From NCBI GenBank assembly GCA_942492795.1, contig OW818639.1:2480001-2544000 (forward strand): a stretch of DNA of 64,000 bases, in the 5' to 3' direction. Positions 35,327 to 44,652 of the stretch are shown here, piece after piece. The stretch comes from RGIG3178 sp942492795. GTDB taxonomy: Bacteria > Bacillota > Clostridia > Christensenellales > QAND01. The notes under the pieces were generated by a model. That model saw nothing but the letters and a program-made list of their open reading frames with translations, did not search any database and was not told the origin of the DNA. Every line of letters starts with the position of its first letter. Within the stretch, counting starts at the first letter, position 1. The position numbers and the translations under genes are program-made.

Positions 35327-37120
35327 CTATTGGGTGCCGATTCTTTGTGCGATATCATTCAAATAGAGCCATCTTTCCATTTTTTCGTTCAGGACTGTTT
35401 CAAGCTCGGATTCCTTATCCGTCAGCGCTTGCAGCCGGATGTAGTTGCTCTGCTCCGTTTGAATATCCGTTTTGACAAGGTCGATCTGTTGTTCCAAATC
35501 GGCGATGACACTTTCTATGGTGCTGAATTCCTGCTGCTCCTTAAAAGTAAATTTCACCTTCTTTTGCAACTTTTCATCAAGCCGGGCGTCCATGACCGGC
35601 TGGCGTTTGGGGAGGGGTTTGGAGGGTTGTATCGGGTTTTCTTCAAGCTGTTGTATATAGTCCGAATACCCCCCGATGTATTGCTTTAATGTTCCATCCT
35701 GCTGGAATACAAAGACTTTATCAACAACCTTATCCAAAAAATACCGGTCGTGGGACACCACGATGACCGCTCCCTGAAAGCTTTCGAGATACGCCTCCAG
35801 TATCATCAGTGTCATGATGTCAAGATCGTTGGAGGGTTCATCCAACAAAAGAATATTGGGAGCATCCATAAGCGTTTTTAAAAGCGACAGCCGCCTTTTT
35901 TCACCGCCTGATAATCGGCCGATGTTCGTCCACTGTTCATCCGCGGTGAAAAGAAACTTTTCCAGCATCTGTGAAGCGGAAAGGACGCCATCGTTGGTGA
36001 CAATATTTTCAGAAGTTTCCCTGATATAATCAATAACGCGCATGGAGGGATCCATCTCTTCGCATTCTTGCGAAAAATACCCGATTTTAACGGTATCCCC
36101 TATTTCGATCGTACCGCTTTGCGGCAGCAAATCTCCTTTAATTATCTCCAGCAGGGTTGTTTTGCCGCATCCGTTAGAACCAATGATCCCCACTCTGTCA
36201 TCGCGCAGAATATTGTATTTGAAGTCCCTGATCATCAATCGGTCGCCAAAACCAAAAGATATGCCATTGATATTTACGATCTTCTTGCCAAGCCTTGTTG
36301 CTACGGAATCCAAATCAAGCCGTTTTGGCGCAGCAGGCCCGACCCTGTCCCGCAACTGTTCAAACCGCTCGATCCTTGATTTGCTTTTTGTGCCTCGCGC
36401 CCGAGGCCCTTGCTGTATCCATTCAAGTTCCCGATTCAATATGCTTTTGCGTTTTCGTTCGGAACCTGTTGCCATCTCCTCGCGCTGCGCCTTCGTTTCA
36501 AGAAATTTTGAATAATTGGCATCATAGCAAAAGATCGCGCCTTGATCTATTTCGACGATTTTTGTAACAACTCTGTCGAGGAAATAACGGTCATGTGTGA
36601 CCATCAAAATCGCACCGTTGTATTTGAGAAGATACTTTTCCAACCATGATACCATTTCGCTGTCCAGATGATTGGTCGGTTCATCCAGAATCAACAGATT
36701 GCTCTGTTGGATCAACGCACTGGCAATGGAAACGCGTTTTTTCTCTCCGCCGGATAACAGGCTTACGTCCTTATCAAAATCCGTAATGCCGAGCTTCGTC
36801 AATATCGTTTTCGCCTCATAGACTTTTGCTTCCTTAAATGCCTCGGAGGCGCCTTTGAACACCTGTTCCAATGTTGTACAGTTTTCCTCATAGACAGGGT
36901 TTTGGGGCAGATATCCGATTCTCAAAATACCTGCCTTTGTGACCGATCCCGCATCCGGTGTCTCCGCTTCTGCTATGATCTTAAGAAGCGTTGATTTCCC
37001 TGTTCCATTGATCCCGACGATGCCGATCCTGTCCCCTTCCTTGATGAACAAAGATATATCGTTGAGCAATTTTCTTTCGCCATAGCTTTTTGTTATATTA
37101 ACTGCCGAACACAAAACCAA
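35327..37120 (-). CDS. ABC-F family ATPase (Uup-like)
   Basis: A 597-residue soluble tandem ABC protein that acts on ribosomes rather than as a transporter. Two ABC modules: Walker A GINGTGKST at 36-44 and GSNGCGKTT in the second half; LSGGEKKR and LSGGEKRR signatures; a linker containing LEWIQQGPRARGTKSKSRI, which resembles Uup; and a C-terminal coiled coil from about 530. The start is TTG at 37120 behind GAAGAGG, since an in-frame stop lies just upstream. Resistance-type ABC-F proteins differ in the linker, so a housekeeping role is more likely. Confidence 0.9.
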   Translation of the reverse strand: MVLCSAVNITKSYGERKLLNDISLFIKEGDRIGIVGINGTGKSTLLKIIAEAETPDAGSVTKAGILRIGYLPQNPVYEENCTTLEQVFKGASEAFKEAKVYEAKTILTKLGITDFDKDVSLLSGGEKKRVSIASALIQQSNLLILDEPTNHLDSEMVSWLEKYLLKYNGAILMVTHDRYFLDRVVTKIVEIDQGAIFCYDANYSKFLETKAQREEMATGSERKRKSILNRELEWIQQGPRARGTKSKSRIERFEQLRDRVGPAAPKRLDLDSVATRLGKKIVNINGISFGFGDRLMIRDFKYNILRDDRVGIIGSNGCGKTTLLEIIKGDLLPQSGTIEIGDTVKIGYFSQECEEMDPSMRVIDYIRETSENIVTNDGVLSASQMLEKFLFTADEQWTNIGRLSGGEKRRLSLLKTLMDAPNILLLDEPSNDLDIMTLMILEAYLESFQGAVIVVSHDRYFLDKVVDKVFVFQQDGTLKQYIGGYSDYIQQLEENPIQPSKPLPKRQPVMDARLDEKLQKKVKFTFKEQQEFSTIESVIADLEQQIDLVKTDIQTEQSNYIRLQALTDKESELETVLNEKMERWLYLNDIAQRIGTQ

Positions 37121-37321
37121 ATCTGTAACCTCTTCATTTTATTATTTAAACCCAGTTTATCATATCACCCGGCTAAGCTGTTATCGATTTTGCGTTCGCG
37201 TCACAACGCCGGCGATTGGCGCAGAAATTTTGTTCTCTGTACGTGTTTGCTATTATACATTGCATTTGATATCCTAGCACTGGCAACCATAGTCAGAAAG
37301 ATATTTAAAGGGGGGAAAAGA

Positions 37322-37432
37322 ATGCGCATAACATTATTTGGTGCATTATTTTCTGATCTCGGGTATTGCGAAGCCCTTAAAAAGTCTGGTTTCGAATCCC
37401 AAAGCAACAACCTATCAAAACAAAATGGATAA
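37322..37432 (+). CDS. Short upstream ORF (36 aa) overlapping the RsmH paralogue
   Basis: Starts MRITLFGALFSDLGY and has a very strong AAAGGGGGGAA ribosome binding site ending 5 bp before its ATG. Its stop (TAA at 37430-37432) overlaps the ATG of the RsmH-like gene at 37425 by 8 bp. The downstream gene lacks a recognisable site of its own. The ORF may therefore mainly serve translational coupling, or be a real small protein; I know no homologue. A possible promoter, TTGCTA and TATCCT spaced 17 bp, lies around 37247-37275. Confidence 0.5.
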   Translation: MRITLFGALFSDLGYCEALKKSGFESQSNNLSKQNG

Positions 37433-38468
37433 TCAAAAACGACCGCGGCGTGTCCGGTACAAAGGCACGCACCCAAGATCTTTCAACGAAAAATACAAGG
37501 AACTGCAACCGGACAAATATACGGATGATGTGGCAAAGGTTATCGGGCGGGGCAGTACGCCCGCCGGTATGCACCGTCCAATTTGCGTAGCGGAAATAAT
37601 GGATTTCCTTCAAATTGCACCCGGACAAACCGGATTGGATGCAACGCTCGGGTATGGTGGCCATGCCGTTGAGATGCTTACTCGCTTGCATGCAGAAGGT
37701 CACTTGTACGCCGTTGATGTGGATTCTTTGGAGCTGCCGCGCACCCAACAGCGTTTGGAGCGTTTGGGATACGGCCCTGAAATTCTCACGATCAAACAGA
37801 TGAACTTTTCTGAGATTGATCAAATTGCGCTGATATCGGGGCCCTTGGATTTTATTTTGGCAGATCTGGGCGTCTCTTCCATGCAAATAGACAATCCCGA
37901 AAGAGGTTTTTCCTTCAAGCATGAAGCGCCGTTGGACTTGCGGCTAAATCCCAAAGCAGGAAACTCTGCGACAGACCGTTTAAAAACCGTTTCACAGGAT
38001 GAGTTGCAGGGCATGTTGCGTGAGAACGCGGACGAACCCCATGCCGAGGAGATCGCCCGTGCCGTTATTCGTGAAATTAAAAAAGGAACGGATATAGCGA
38101 CAACGACGCAGCTAAAACAAATTATCCAAGAAGCTTTAACGTTCCTTCCGCAAAACAAGCGGAATGATGAGGTACTGCTATCCTGCCAACGATGCTTTCA
38201 AGCGTTGCGAATCGATGTCAACGATGAATTTGAAGCGCTGGATGCGTTTTTACAAAAGCTCCCCGCTGCCTTGGCGCCGGGCGGGCGCGTCGCCATACTT
38301 TCCTTTCATTCGGGCGAAGACCGGCGTGTCAAAAAGTCTTTTCAGTATTTTTTCCGCGAAGGCGTCTATCGTGCAATAGCGCCCGATCCTGTTCGGCCGA
38401 CATATGAAGAATGCAATACCAACAGCCGTGCGCGTTCTGCCAAATTGCGTTGGGCCATAAAAGCGTGA
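37425..38468 (+). CDS. RsmH-like (16S rRNA m4C1402) methyltransferase paralogue
   Basis: A 347-residue SAM-dependent methyltransferase of the MraW/RsmH family. Motifs: MHRPICVAEI at 49-58 (compare HxPV in RsmH), the SAM loop LDATLGYGGHA at 71-81, ILADLGVSSMQIDNPERGF, and the C-terminal ILSFHSGEDRRVKK. The N-terminal extension MDNQKRPRRVRYKGTHPRSF and the position outside a division-cell-wall cluster suggest a paralogue rather than the standard rsmH; its substrate may differ. It lacks its own ribosome binding site and starts inside the upstream 36-codon ORF. Confidence 0.88.
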   Translation: MDNQKRPRRVRYKGTHPRSFNEKYKELQPDKYTDDVAKVIGRGSTPAGMHRPICVAEIMDFLQIAPGQTGLDATLGYGGHAVEMLTRLHAEGHLYAVDVDSLELPRTQQRLERLGYGPEILTIKQMNFSEIDQIALISGPLDFILADLGVSSMQIDNPERGFSFKHEAPLDLRLNPKAGNSATDRLKTVSQDELQGMLRENADEPHAEEIARAVIREIKKGTDIATTTQLKQIIQEALTFLPQNKRNDEVLLSCQRCFQALRIDVNDEFEALDAFLQKLPAALAPGGRVAILSFHSGEDRRVKKSFQYFFREGVYRAIAPDPVRPTYEECNTNSRARSAKLRWAIKA

Positions 38469-38616
38469 TTTGAACTTTTCCGCACTTCGTTTACCTCAAT
38501 TCTTGGTTTGAGACACCAAATTTTGCGTCTACCCCCATCAAACACTGCAGGTGCCGGTGCGGCATACTTATGATATTCCATATAACCGTGCTTTCAGCCC
38601 ATGTTACAACACAAAA

Positions 38617-38646
38617 TAAAAAAGCCCATAACAATGGGCTTTTTTT
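38617..38646 (-). terminator. Terminator abutting tRNA-Leu(GAG)
   Basis: AGCCCAT at 38623-38629 and ATGGGCT at 38634-38640, flanked by A and T runs. The T/A tract begins at the last base of the tRNA CCA end, so tRNA 3' processing and termination are very close. Confidence 0.85.
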
Positions 38647-38730
38647 GGTGCGAGAGACGGGACTTGAACCCGTACGTCGGTTGACACACGCCCCTCAAAC
38701 GTGCCTGTCTGCCAGTTCCAGCACTCTCGC
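38646..38730 (-). tRNA. tRNA-Leu (anticodon GAG)
   Basis: Class II tRNA with long variable arm. Acceptor GCGAGAG pairs with CTCTCGC; anticodon stem CACGT/GCGTG with loop TTGAGGG, anticodon GAG reading CUU/CUC; T-loop GGTTCAAGTCC; encoded CCA end. 85 nt including CCA. Confidence 0.95.
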
Positions 38731-38846
38731 ATGCCTATGTATTATACGGGGATTTTTCTTAAAAAGTCAATACCTATTTATACGCAGCGGGGACTTGCTC
38801 GAATGTTGCTGTTCTTGACAGATGCAACCAAGTGTCCTATCGAAAA

Positions 38847-38870
38847 ATGCAGGGGACGAATCCCCTGCAT
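38847..38870 (-). terminator. Intrinsic terminator after the peptide-binding protein gene
   Basis: ATGCAGGGGA and TCCCCTGCAT with a 4-nt loop; TTTTTCG follows on the minus strand. 15 bp past the stop codon. Confidence 0.85.
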
Positions 38871-38885
38871 TCGCTTAGCCGTTGG

Positions 38886-40529
38886 TTATTGCGGGGCTTT
38901 TGTTGTCAGTTTGTCTTCATCGCCCTCTTTGAACATATACCACTGCTCCACCGTTTTGTAAACATTCATGTCGCGTCCGCCGGTAATCCCCAGCACCGCC
39001 GCGGAGGAAACAAGCGCATTGGTGCGGAAATACAGGCTGATGACAGGCAGTTTCTCGGTAATGTATTTTTGCACCGCCGCGCTGGCGTTTTTCTGCCCGC
39101 TTTCATCAAGCGCACCGGCATAGGTTGCCAAAAGGCTGTCCAAGTCGCTGTCCTGATACTTGCCGTAGTTTTTGCTGCTGTCGGATTTGAGCAGGAAGCG
39201 CAGATCCCCGTCCGCGGGAATCGAAAACGCAGCGAACGCAAGATCGAAAGCACCCGAGGCAAGCTTGCTCCTAAAATCCGAGAAGCTGTACCGCTTCAGG
39301 GTGCTGTCGATGCCGATTAGCTTCAACTGATCCTGCGCCATTTTAGCCGCATCCACGCGCGCGCTGTTGAGCGTGTTCTCATTCACGATGATGTCCAAAT
39401 GCAGCGGTACTCCGTCTTTTTCCAGAATTCCGTCCTTGTTGGAATCCGAATATCCCATTGCAAAAAGCAATTCCTTTGCTGCGCTCGGGTTGTAGGTGTG
39501 CTGCGCATGGGTGGTCTCATACAAGTATGAATCCGGCGTGATGGGCACATCGATGGATACCGCATGATTCAGGTATTTCTCGGTGATGATGGTCTTGCGA
39601 TCCAGCGCGGCGATGATGGCTTTGCGCATCCGGATATCCTGCAACGAACTTTTTGTCATATTCGGGATGATACATTCGTATTCCTGTGTCATCAATTCAT
39701 AAACATTGGTAACGGACTGCCTTTTATAGCTGTGCGCGGTCAGCGATACAGAATGGACGACATCCACCAGCTTGACATCCATGCTGGTAAGCGCCGTATC
39801 GGGGTCGGGCATCGCTTTGGCCACGATCGTTGTGATATACGGCGCACGGCGCCACCAATTCGCATTGGCTTTTAAAACAAGCTGCTTTCCCGCCTCGTAG
39901 CTCTCCACCTTGTAGGCACCCGTACCGGGCGCTATGCTTCCGCTTTGCAAAGAATCTTTCTTCAGGACCGGAAAGTTCAGCCAGGCCAGTATACAGGCGG
40001 AGGACTCCTTTGTGGTGATGACCACCGTATTCGCATCCGGGGCGCTGAAGTTGGCGATGAGCGAAAATACGCCGCTGTAAAGCGATGTCTTGCTTGAATC
40101 GGAATAGATAGATTTCAGCAGATTCAGCGAATAGAGCACGTCGGACGATTCCAGCAGTTTCCCGTCATGGAACGCGGCGTTTTTTTGCAGATGAAACGTC
40201 CATGTTTTTCCGTCGGTGCTTGCTTCCCATCGCTCGGCAAGACCGGGGATCGGGCGCATCTGCTCGTCGAAGCGGACGAGCGAATCATAGATGAGCCCAT
40301 AGAGATCCACCATTTCCCTGGAGTTGACCTCCATCGGATTGAGCGTGCTTGGGTTGGCCGGCATCACGATATTGATGCTGCCGCCGCTGATGGGCGCGTC
40401 CGTGCCGCCCACCTTTCCGCCGGTCGGCTGGGGCAGCGTTGCCGTCTTGCCGCAGGCGCTGAGCAACAGCGTTAAGACGAGCGCTATGCTAGTGAATCGT
40501 ATAGAGTTGCTGATAAACTTTCTGTGCAT
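38886..40529 (-). CDS. ABC transporter substrate-binding lipoprotein (family 5, oligopeptide-type)
   Basis: A 547-residue extracytoplasmic solute-binding protein. Signal peptide with lipobox LLSACG (Cys26), then the SBP_bac_5 fold: ERWEASTDGKTWTFHLQKNA with the FHDG motif, APGTGAYKVESY, and repeated lobe motifs typical of OppA/DppA. It overlaps the lytic transglycosylase gene by 41 bp and ends the polA operon. No permease or ATPase genes adjoin, so it must share a transporter encoded elsewhere or has an independent role. The ATG follows AAAGGTG. Confidence 0.9.
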   Translation of the reverse strand: MHRKFISNSIRFTSIALVLTLLLSACGKTATLPQPTGGKVGGTDAPISGGSINIVMPANPSTLNPMEVNSREMVDLYGLIYDSLVRFDEQMRPIPGLAERWEASTDGKTWTFHLQKNAAFHDGKLLESSDVLYSLNLLKSIYSDSSKTSLYSGVFSLIANFSAPDANTVVITTKESSACILAWLNFPVLKKDSLQSGSIAPGTGAYKVESYEAGKQLVLKANANWWRRAPYITTIVAKAMPDPDTALTSMDVKLVDVVHSVSLTAHSYKRQSVTNVYELMTQEYECIIPNMTKSSLQDIRMRKAIIAALDRKTIITEKYLNHAVSIDVPITPDSYLYETTHAQHTYNPSAAKELLFAMGYSDSNKDGILEKDGVPLHLDIIVNENTLNSARVDAAKMAQDQLKLIGIDSTLKRYSFSDFRSKLASGAFDLAFAAFSIPADGDLRFLLKSDSSKNYGKYQDSDLDSLLATYAGALDESGQKNASAAVQKYITEKLPVISLYFRTNALVSSAAVLGITGGRDMNVYKTVEQWYMFKEGDEDKLTTKAPQ

Positions 40530-41079
40530 TGAGCACCTTTTCCACATAATCTTTAGCCTCTTGAATCGGTATTTCGACGAGCTTTCCCTGGCTGTCAACG
40601 TATGCCGGATTGTTAAGCCATGTGCGTACACGGTTCTGTCCCGCATTATACCCTGCCAGCACCGCTTTCATATCTCCGTTGAAACTGTCCATCAAATAAT
40701 GCAGATACCAGCAGCCCAGTTCGATGTTAACAATCGGATCGGTGAGTTTTGAAACGTCAAAGGGATCCATGTCTATTTTGGGGGCGATCCATAGAGCGGT
40801 ATCCGGCATAAGCTGCATGAGCCCGACCGCGCCGTCAGGGGAAACCGCCGCCGGCTTAAAGTTGCTCTCGGTCCGAATGACGCCCATTACAAGGGATATG
40901 GGCAATTCATATTTTTGGGCTTTGGCTGTGACCTCGTCCTGGTATTTCAGCGGGTAAGCGGCCATTTTGGCAGCGCGTATCGCATACAGCGACGCCGTCA
41001 CCGCCAAAACAACAACAAGCACGGCAAGTATGGCAGTGACGGCGGTCTTTCGCCTGGTCCATTTTTTCTTTCTCTTCAC
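40489..41079 (-). CDS. Membrane-anchored lytic transglycosylase (SLT domain)
   Basis: 196 residues: a basic N-terminus, one transmembrane helix at about 13-35, then a soluble SLT/goose-lysozyme-like domain with catalytic Glu71 in IRTESNFKP, GLMQLMP at 86-92 and the AGYNAGQ motif. It cleaves glycan strands outside the membrane. It starts with GTG, overlapping the coaE stop (GTGA). From memory the order polA-coaE-slt is common in Clostridia. Confidence 0.93.
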   Translation of the reverse strand: MKRKKKWTRRKTAVTAILAVLVVVLAVTASLYAIRAAKMAAYPLKYQDEVTAKAQKYELPISLVMGVIRTESNFKPAAVSPDGAVGLMQLMPDTALWIAPKIDMDPFDVSKLTDPIVNIELGCWYLHYLMDSFNGDMKAVLAGYNAGQNRVRTWLNNPAYVDSQGKLVEIPIQEAKDYVEKVLNAQKVYQQLYTIH

Positions 41080-41684
41080 TTATTTACCACCATCGCCGTT
41101 TTCTTGCGGTATAAGTCAATGGCCTGCTGTTCCAGTTCCTGCGGCGTGCTCCCACCGTCGAGGATATGGTTGGCCAAACTCCGTTTGTAATCCTGCGGCA
41201 TCTGGCTTTTGATGCGCGCCTGCGCCATATCAAGGCTGATGCCGTCCCGTCTCATGATGCGCTGACAGCGCAGATTGTCGGGCGCTACGATGAGCCATGT
41301 TTCGTCGCAGATTACCTGCATACCGGTTTCATACAACAGCGCCGCGTCGATGACGATATCCTCATCGCTTTGCACGATCTGTTCCTGAATTTCCTTTAAA
41401 ATTTTCGGCCACATGATATTGTCCAGTTTTTTCAACGACTCCGCATCGTTGAACACCAGCGCGCCGAGCTTTTTGCGGTTGAGTGTTCCGTCCGTGTTCA
41501 GCATATCTTTGCCAAAGGTCTTGGCAATCTCCTTGAGGGCCGGTTGCCCCGGACGCTGCAAGTCCCTCGCGATAAGATCCGCGTCCAGAACCCTGACGCC
41601 CTCGGAACGCAAGGCGTTGGCTGCGGTACTCTTGCCTGCGCCGGTGTTTCCTGTGACGCCTATAACATATGCCTTTTTTTGCAT
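41076..41684 (-). CDS. coaE: Dephospho-CoA kinase
   Basis: CoaE phosphorylates dephospho-CoA, the last step of CoA synthesis. The 202 residues include P-loop GNTGAGKST at 12-20, the LDADLIARDLQRPG segment, and the lid region QRIMRRDGISLDMAQARIKSQM. Its ATG directly follows the polA stop with no gap, and its stop overlaps the next GTG, so the three genes are translationally coupled. Confidence 0.97.
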   Translation of the reverse strand: MQKKAYVIGVTGNTGAGKSTAANALRSEGVRVLDADLIARDLQRPGQPALKEIAKTFGKDMLNTDGTLNRKKLGALVFNDAESLKKLDNIMWPKILKEIQEQIVQSDEDIVIDAALLYETGMQVICDETWLIVAPDNLRCQRIMRRDGISLDMAQARIKSQMPQDYKRSLANHILDGGSTPQELEQQAIDLYRKKTAMVVNK

Positions 41685-44270
41685 TTACTTTGCCTCCAAC
41701 CAATTGTCCCCAACGCCGATTTCCACACTTAGCGGCACCTGCAAAGCGATGACATTCTCCATGCAGTCCCGCACAATTTCGGATACCCCGTCCACATCTT
41801 TTTGTCTGCAGTCCACGATCAATTCGTCGTGCACCTGAAGGATGAGTTTGGCATCCGGTATTCTTTCATTCAGCTGCTGTTCAACGCGTATCATTGCCGC
41901 TTTGATGATGTCCGCGGCGGTGCCCTGCAGCGGCGCGTTCATTGCCGCGCGCTCCCCAAAAGCACGCACGCTGTAGATTTTGCTATTGAGCTCCGGTATG
42001 TAACGCCGCCGCTTGAACAGCGTTTGAACATAGCCGTGTTCTTTGGCAAAATCTACGCACGACTTCATGTATGCCTCTATATGCGGATAGGTCTCCATGT
42101 AATCCGAAATGATCTTATTGGCCTGCGCCCTTGTAATGCCAAGGTTGCGTGCGAGGCCGAAATCGCTGATACCGTAGATGATGCCGAAATTCACCGCTTT
42201 GGATGCGTTGCGCTGCTGTTTGTCCACTTCTTCATACGCGAGCCCGAACACCTTCGCCGCCGTCGCCGTATGGATGTCGCCGCCCTGCAAAAAGACCTCG
42301 ATCATATGCGCTTCGTTGGCCAGATCCGCCAGAAGCCTAAGCTCGATCTGCGAATAGTCCGCAGCCACAAGAACCCGCTCCGGTGCGCTGGGCACAAACG
42401 CGCGGCGAATCTCGCGGCCCACATCGGTTCGAACCGGAATGTTCTGCAAATTGGGCTCAATAGAGGATATGCGCCCGGTCGCGGTGACGTTCTGCATAAA
42501 GCGCGTGTACACTTTGCCCGTCTTTCTGTTCGCGATATTGGCCAGCCCGTCCAGATACGTCGATTTCAGCTTGGAGAGCTTGCGGTATTCCAGCAGTTTG
42601 TTGACAATGGGATGCTCGTCCGCCAACGCTTCGAGCGTTGCGGCGTCGGTGGAATAACCGCTCTTTGTCTTTCGCATGGCGGGCAGATGCAGTTCCTCGA
42701 ACAGAAGCGTGCCCACCTGCTTGGGGGAATTGAGGTTAAACGAATACCCCGCCAGCCGTTCGGCTTCTTTTTGCAACTCGTCGATCTGCTTCCCGTACGC
42801 ATCGTTTAAGGTTTCCAGAACGGACAGGTCTATGGAAAAGCCGCGCTGCTCCATGTTGAACAGCACGCTGCACAGCGGCAGTTCAATGTCCGTGTAGACA
42901 CAAAGCGTATCCTCTTTTGCCAGTCGGTTGAAAATCGTTTCACAGAGCTGCCAAAGCATCGTTGCATCGGCTTTTTCCCCCGTGATCTGATGATCCTGAC
43001 ACTGTTTTATAAGACCGTCCTGCCCGCGGTTGGTATCTTCCACATAGGCCATGAGCATGACGTCCTGTATCGGGTCGCAAAGGCTGAGGCCGTAATTGGA
43101 AAGCCTGTGCCGAAGCGTTTTGCTGTCGTAGAGGATCTTTTCGCATGCCGGATTCGTGAAAATCTGCGAAAGCCCGGGCAACACTTCGCTTTCATCCAAT
43201 CCCTTATCTAAAAGTGTTTTGGCGAAGGACAGCGCATAGCTTTGCGACGCATTCTTGCAGATGCTGATGCCGTCTTCGTCCATATAGATGGCCAGCTTTT
43301 GGGCATCTTGTATTTCATGGATTAGCGACGCGATATCGTCAAGTTTCCGCACAACGGTTTGGGATTGTTCAGGCTGCTTCGGCACGGCAGATCCGGTTGC
43401 TTCCGGCCCTTTGAGCGCACGAAGACGCCCCAGCAGCGACGTCATGTTGAGTTCCCGCAGCATGTTTTCCGCTTTATCCACGTTTAAGGAAAGCTTTAGA
43501 TCGTCAAGCGACGGCAGGCACTGCATATCGGTTGTGATGGCGCCCAACGCACGGCTCATGCGCGCCTGGTCTGCATAGATCGTCAGCGACTCGCACAGTT
43601 TGGCCCCGCCTGCTTCACTTGCATGTGCAAGAACGTTGTCCAAGTTGCCGAATTCATTCAACAGCCTGACCGCCGTTTTGGGGCCGACACCGGGGATGCC
43701 CGGAATATTGTCGGAATTGTCGCCCATCAGACCTTTAAGATCCGCAACGCGTTCGGGCACAACGCCCAGCTTATCCAGAACGCCCTGCGCGTCCAGCCGT
43801 TCCGTGTCGGATATGCCCCGTTTGGTGTATATGACAATGGTATGGTCGTTGACCAGCTGCAAAGCGTCCCGGTCGCCCGTTACGAGGATCGCCTGCATTC
43901 CCGCATCACTCGCACATTGGGAAAGCGTACCCAGAATATCGTCCGCTTCAAAGCCTTCCACTTCAAGGACGCTGACGTTCATCGCATCGAGGACGTGCTT
44001 TAAAATGTCAAACTGTCCTACCAGTTCCTCGGGTGTTTTCAGGCGCCCCGCTTTATAATCCGCGTACGTATCATGCCGGAATGTCGGTCCGTGCATGTCA
44101 AAAGCCACCGCCACATGGCTGGGGTTTTCCTCTTTCAACAACCGGACCAGCATATTCATAAAGCCGTAAACGGCATTGGTATAACGGCCGTCTGCAGCGG
44201 TCAGCAACGGTATGGCATGGAATGCTCGGTGCATCAGACTGTTTCCGTCTATTGCCAATAGGGACGGCAT
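41685..44270 (-). CDS. polA: DNA polymerase I
   Basis: 861 residues. The N-terminal 5' nuclease domain (LLAIDGNSLMHRAFHAI at 4-20, FEADDILGTL, GVGPKTAVRLL) is followed by a degenerate 3'-5' exonuclease domain lacking the DxE motif, then the polymerase domain with motif A DYSQIELR (Asp638), motif B KAVNFGIIYG and motif C VHDE (His814-Asp815-Glu816). It therefore lacks proofreading, as in Bacillus and Thermus. The ATG at 44270 is preceded by AGGTGG; the upstream ATG at 44297 has no site. It leads the polA-coaE-slt run. Confidence 0.97.
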   Translation of the reverse strand: MPSLLAIDGNSLMHRAFHAIPLLTAADGRYTNAVYGFMNMLVRLLKEENPSHVAVAFDMHGPTFRHDTYADYKAGRLKTPEELVGQFDILKHVLDAMNVSVLEVEGFEADDILGTLSQCASDAGMQAILVTGDRDALQLVNDHTIVIYTKRGISDTERLDAQGVLDKLGVVPERVADLKGLMGDNSDNIPGIPGVGPKTAVRLLNEFGNLDNVLAHASEAGGAKLCESLTIYADQARMSRALGAITTDMQCLPSLDDLKLSLNVDKAENMLRELNMTSLLGRLRALKGPEATGSAVPKQPEQSQTVVRKLDDIASLIHEIQDAQKLAIYMDEDGISICKNASQSYALSFAKTLLDKGLDESEVLPGLSQIFTNPACEKILYDSKTLRHRLSNYGLSLCDPIQDVMLMAYVEDTNRGQDGLIKQCQDHQITGEKADATMLWQLCETIFNRLAKEDTLCVYTDIELPLCSVLFNMEQRGFSIDLSVLETLNDAYGKQIDELQKEAERLAGYSFNLNSPKQVGTLLFEELHLPAMRKTKSGYSTDAATLEALADEHPIVNKLLEYRKLSKLKSTYLDGLANIANRKTGKVYTRFMQNVTATGRISSIEPNLQNIPVRTDVGREIRRAFVPSAPERVLVAADYSQIELRLLADLANEAHMIEVFLQGGDIHTATAAKVFGLAYEEVDKQQRNASKAVNFGIIYGISDFGLARNLGITRAQANKIISDYMETYPHIEAYMKSCVDFAKEHGYVQTLFKRRRYIPELNSKIYSVRAFGERAAMNAPLQGTAADIIKAAMIRVEQQLNERIPDAKLILQVHDELIVDCRQKDVDGVSEIVRDCMENVIALQVPLSVEIGVGDNWLEAK

Positions 44271-44483
44271 AGGCCACCTGCTCTCCCGGATATTCATTGT
44301 AGGGTGTTTGGTTTCTATGGAAAGAGTATCATACCGGTATGGAAAAATCAAATGGGGCCGTTCTGCCTTTCTTTTGGCGGGCACGGAATAGCCGATAGAT
44401 TCGGGCGGCATGCGGACGGAGATTTCCTTTGCTTTGTCGTTGACGGAGCATCAAAACTTTGCTATACTCTTTTTTGCATACGT

Positions 44484-44569
44484 GCCGGAGTGGTGGAATG
44501 GCAGACGCGTTGGACTCAAAATCCAATATAGGCAACTATGTGTGGGTTCAAGTCCCACCTCCGGCACCA
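44484..44569 (+). tRNA. tRNA-Leu (anticodon CAA)
   Basis: Class II tRNA. Acceptor GCCGGAG/CTCCGGC; anticodon stem TTGGA/TCCAA with loop CTCAAAA, anticodon CAA reading UUG; long variable arm; T-arm GTGGG-TTCAAGT-CCCAC; encoded CCA. 86 nt. Confidence 0.96.
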
Positions 44570-44602
44570 AAAAAGGTCTCACATATTGTGAGACCTTTTT
44601 TT
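44569..44602. terminator. Bidirectional terminator after tRNA-Leu(CAA)
   Basis: GGTCTCACA at 44575-44583 and TGTGAGACC at 44587-44595, with T7 after and A6 before. It also faces the end of the BlaR-like gene. Confidence 0.9.
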
Positions 44603-44652
44603 CTTAGGCCGGGCACGATTGATATGCATCATCCAATTGGACATCATTTGCT

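Noticed and set aside
35327..37120. Antibiotic-resistance ABC-F (Lsa/Vga/Msr type)
   Set aside because: The inter-domain linker and C-terminal coiled coil resemble Uup, and I saw no leader peptide with attenuator upstream.
41802..42809. Plus-strand open frame of about 335 codons inside polA
   Set aside because: Fully antisense to the polymerase domain with motifs A-C intact; Arg/His-rich shadow.
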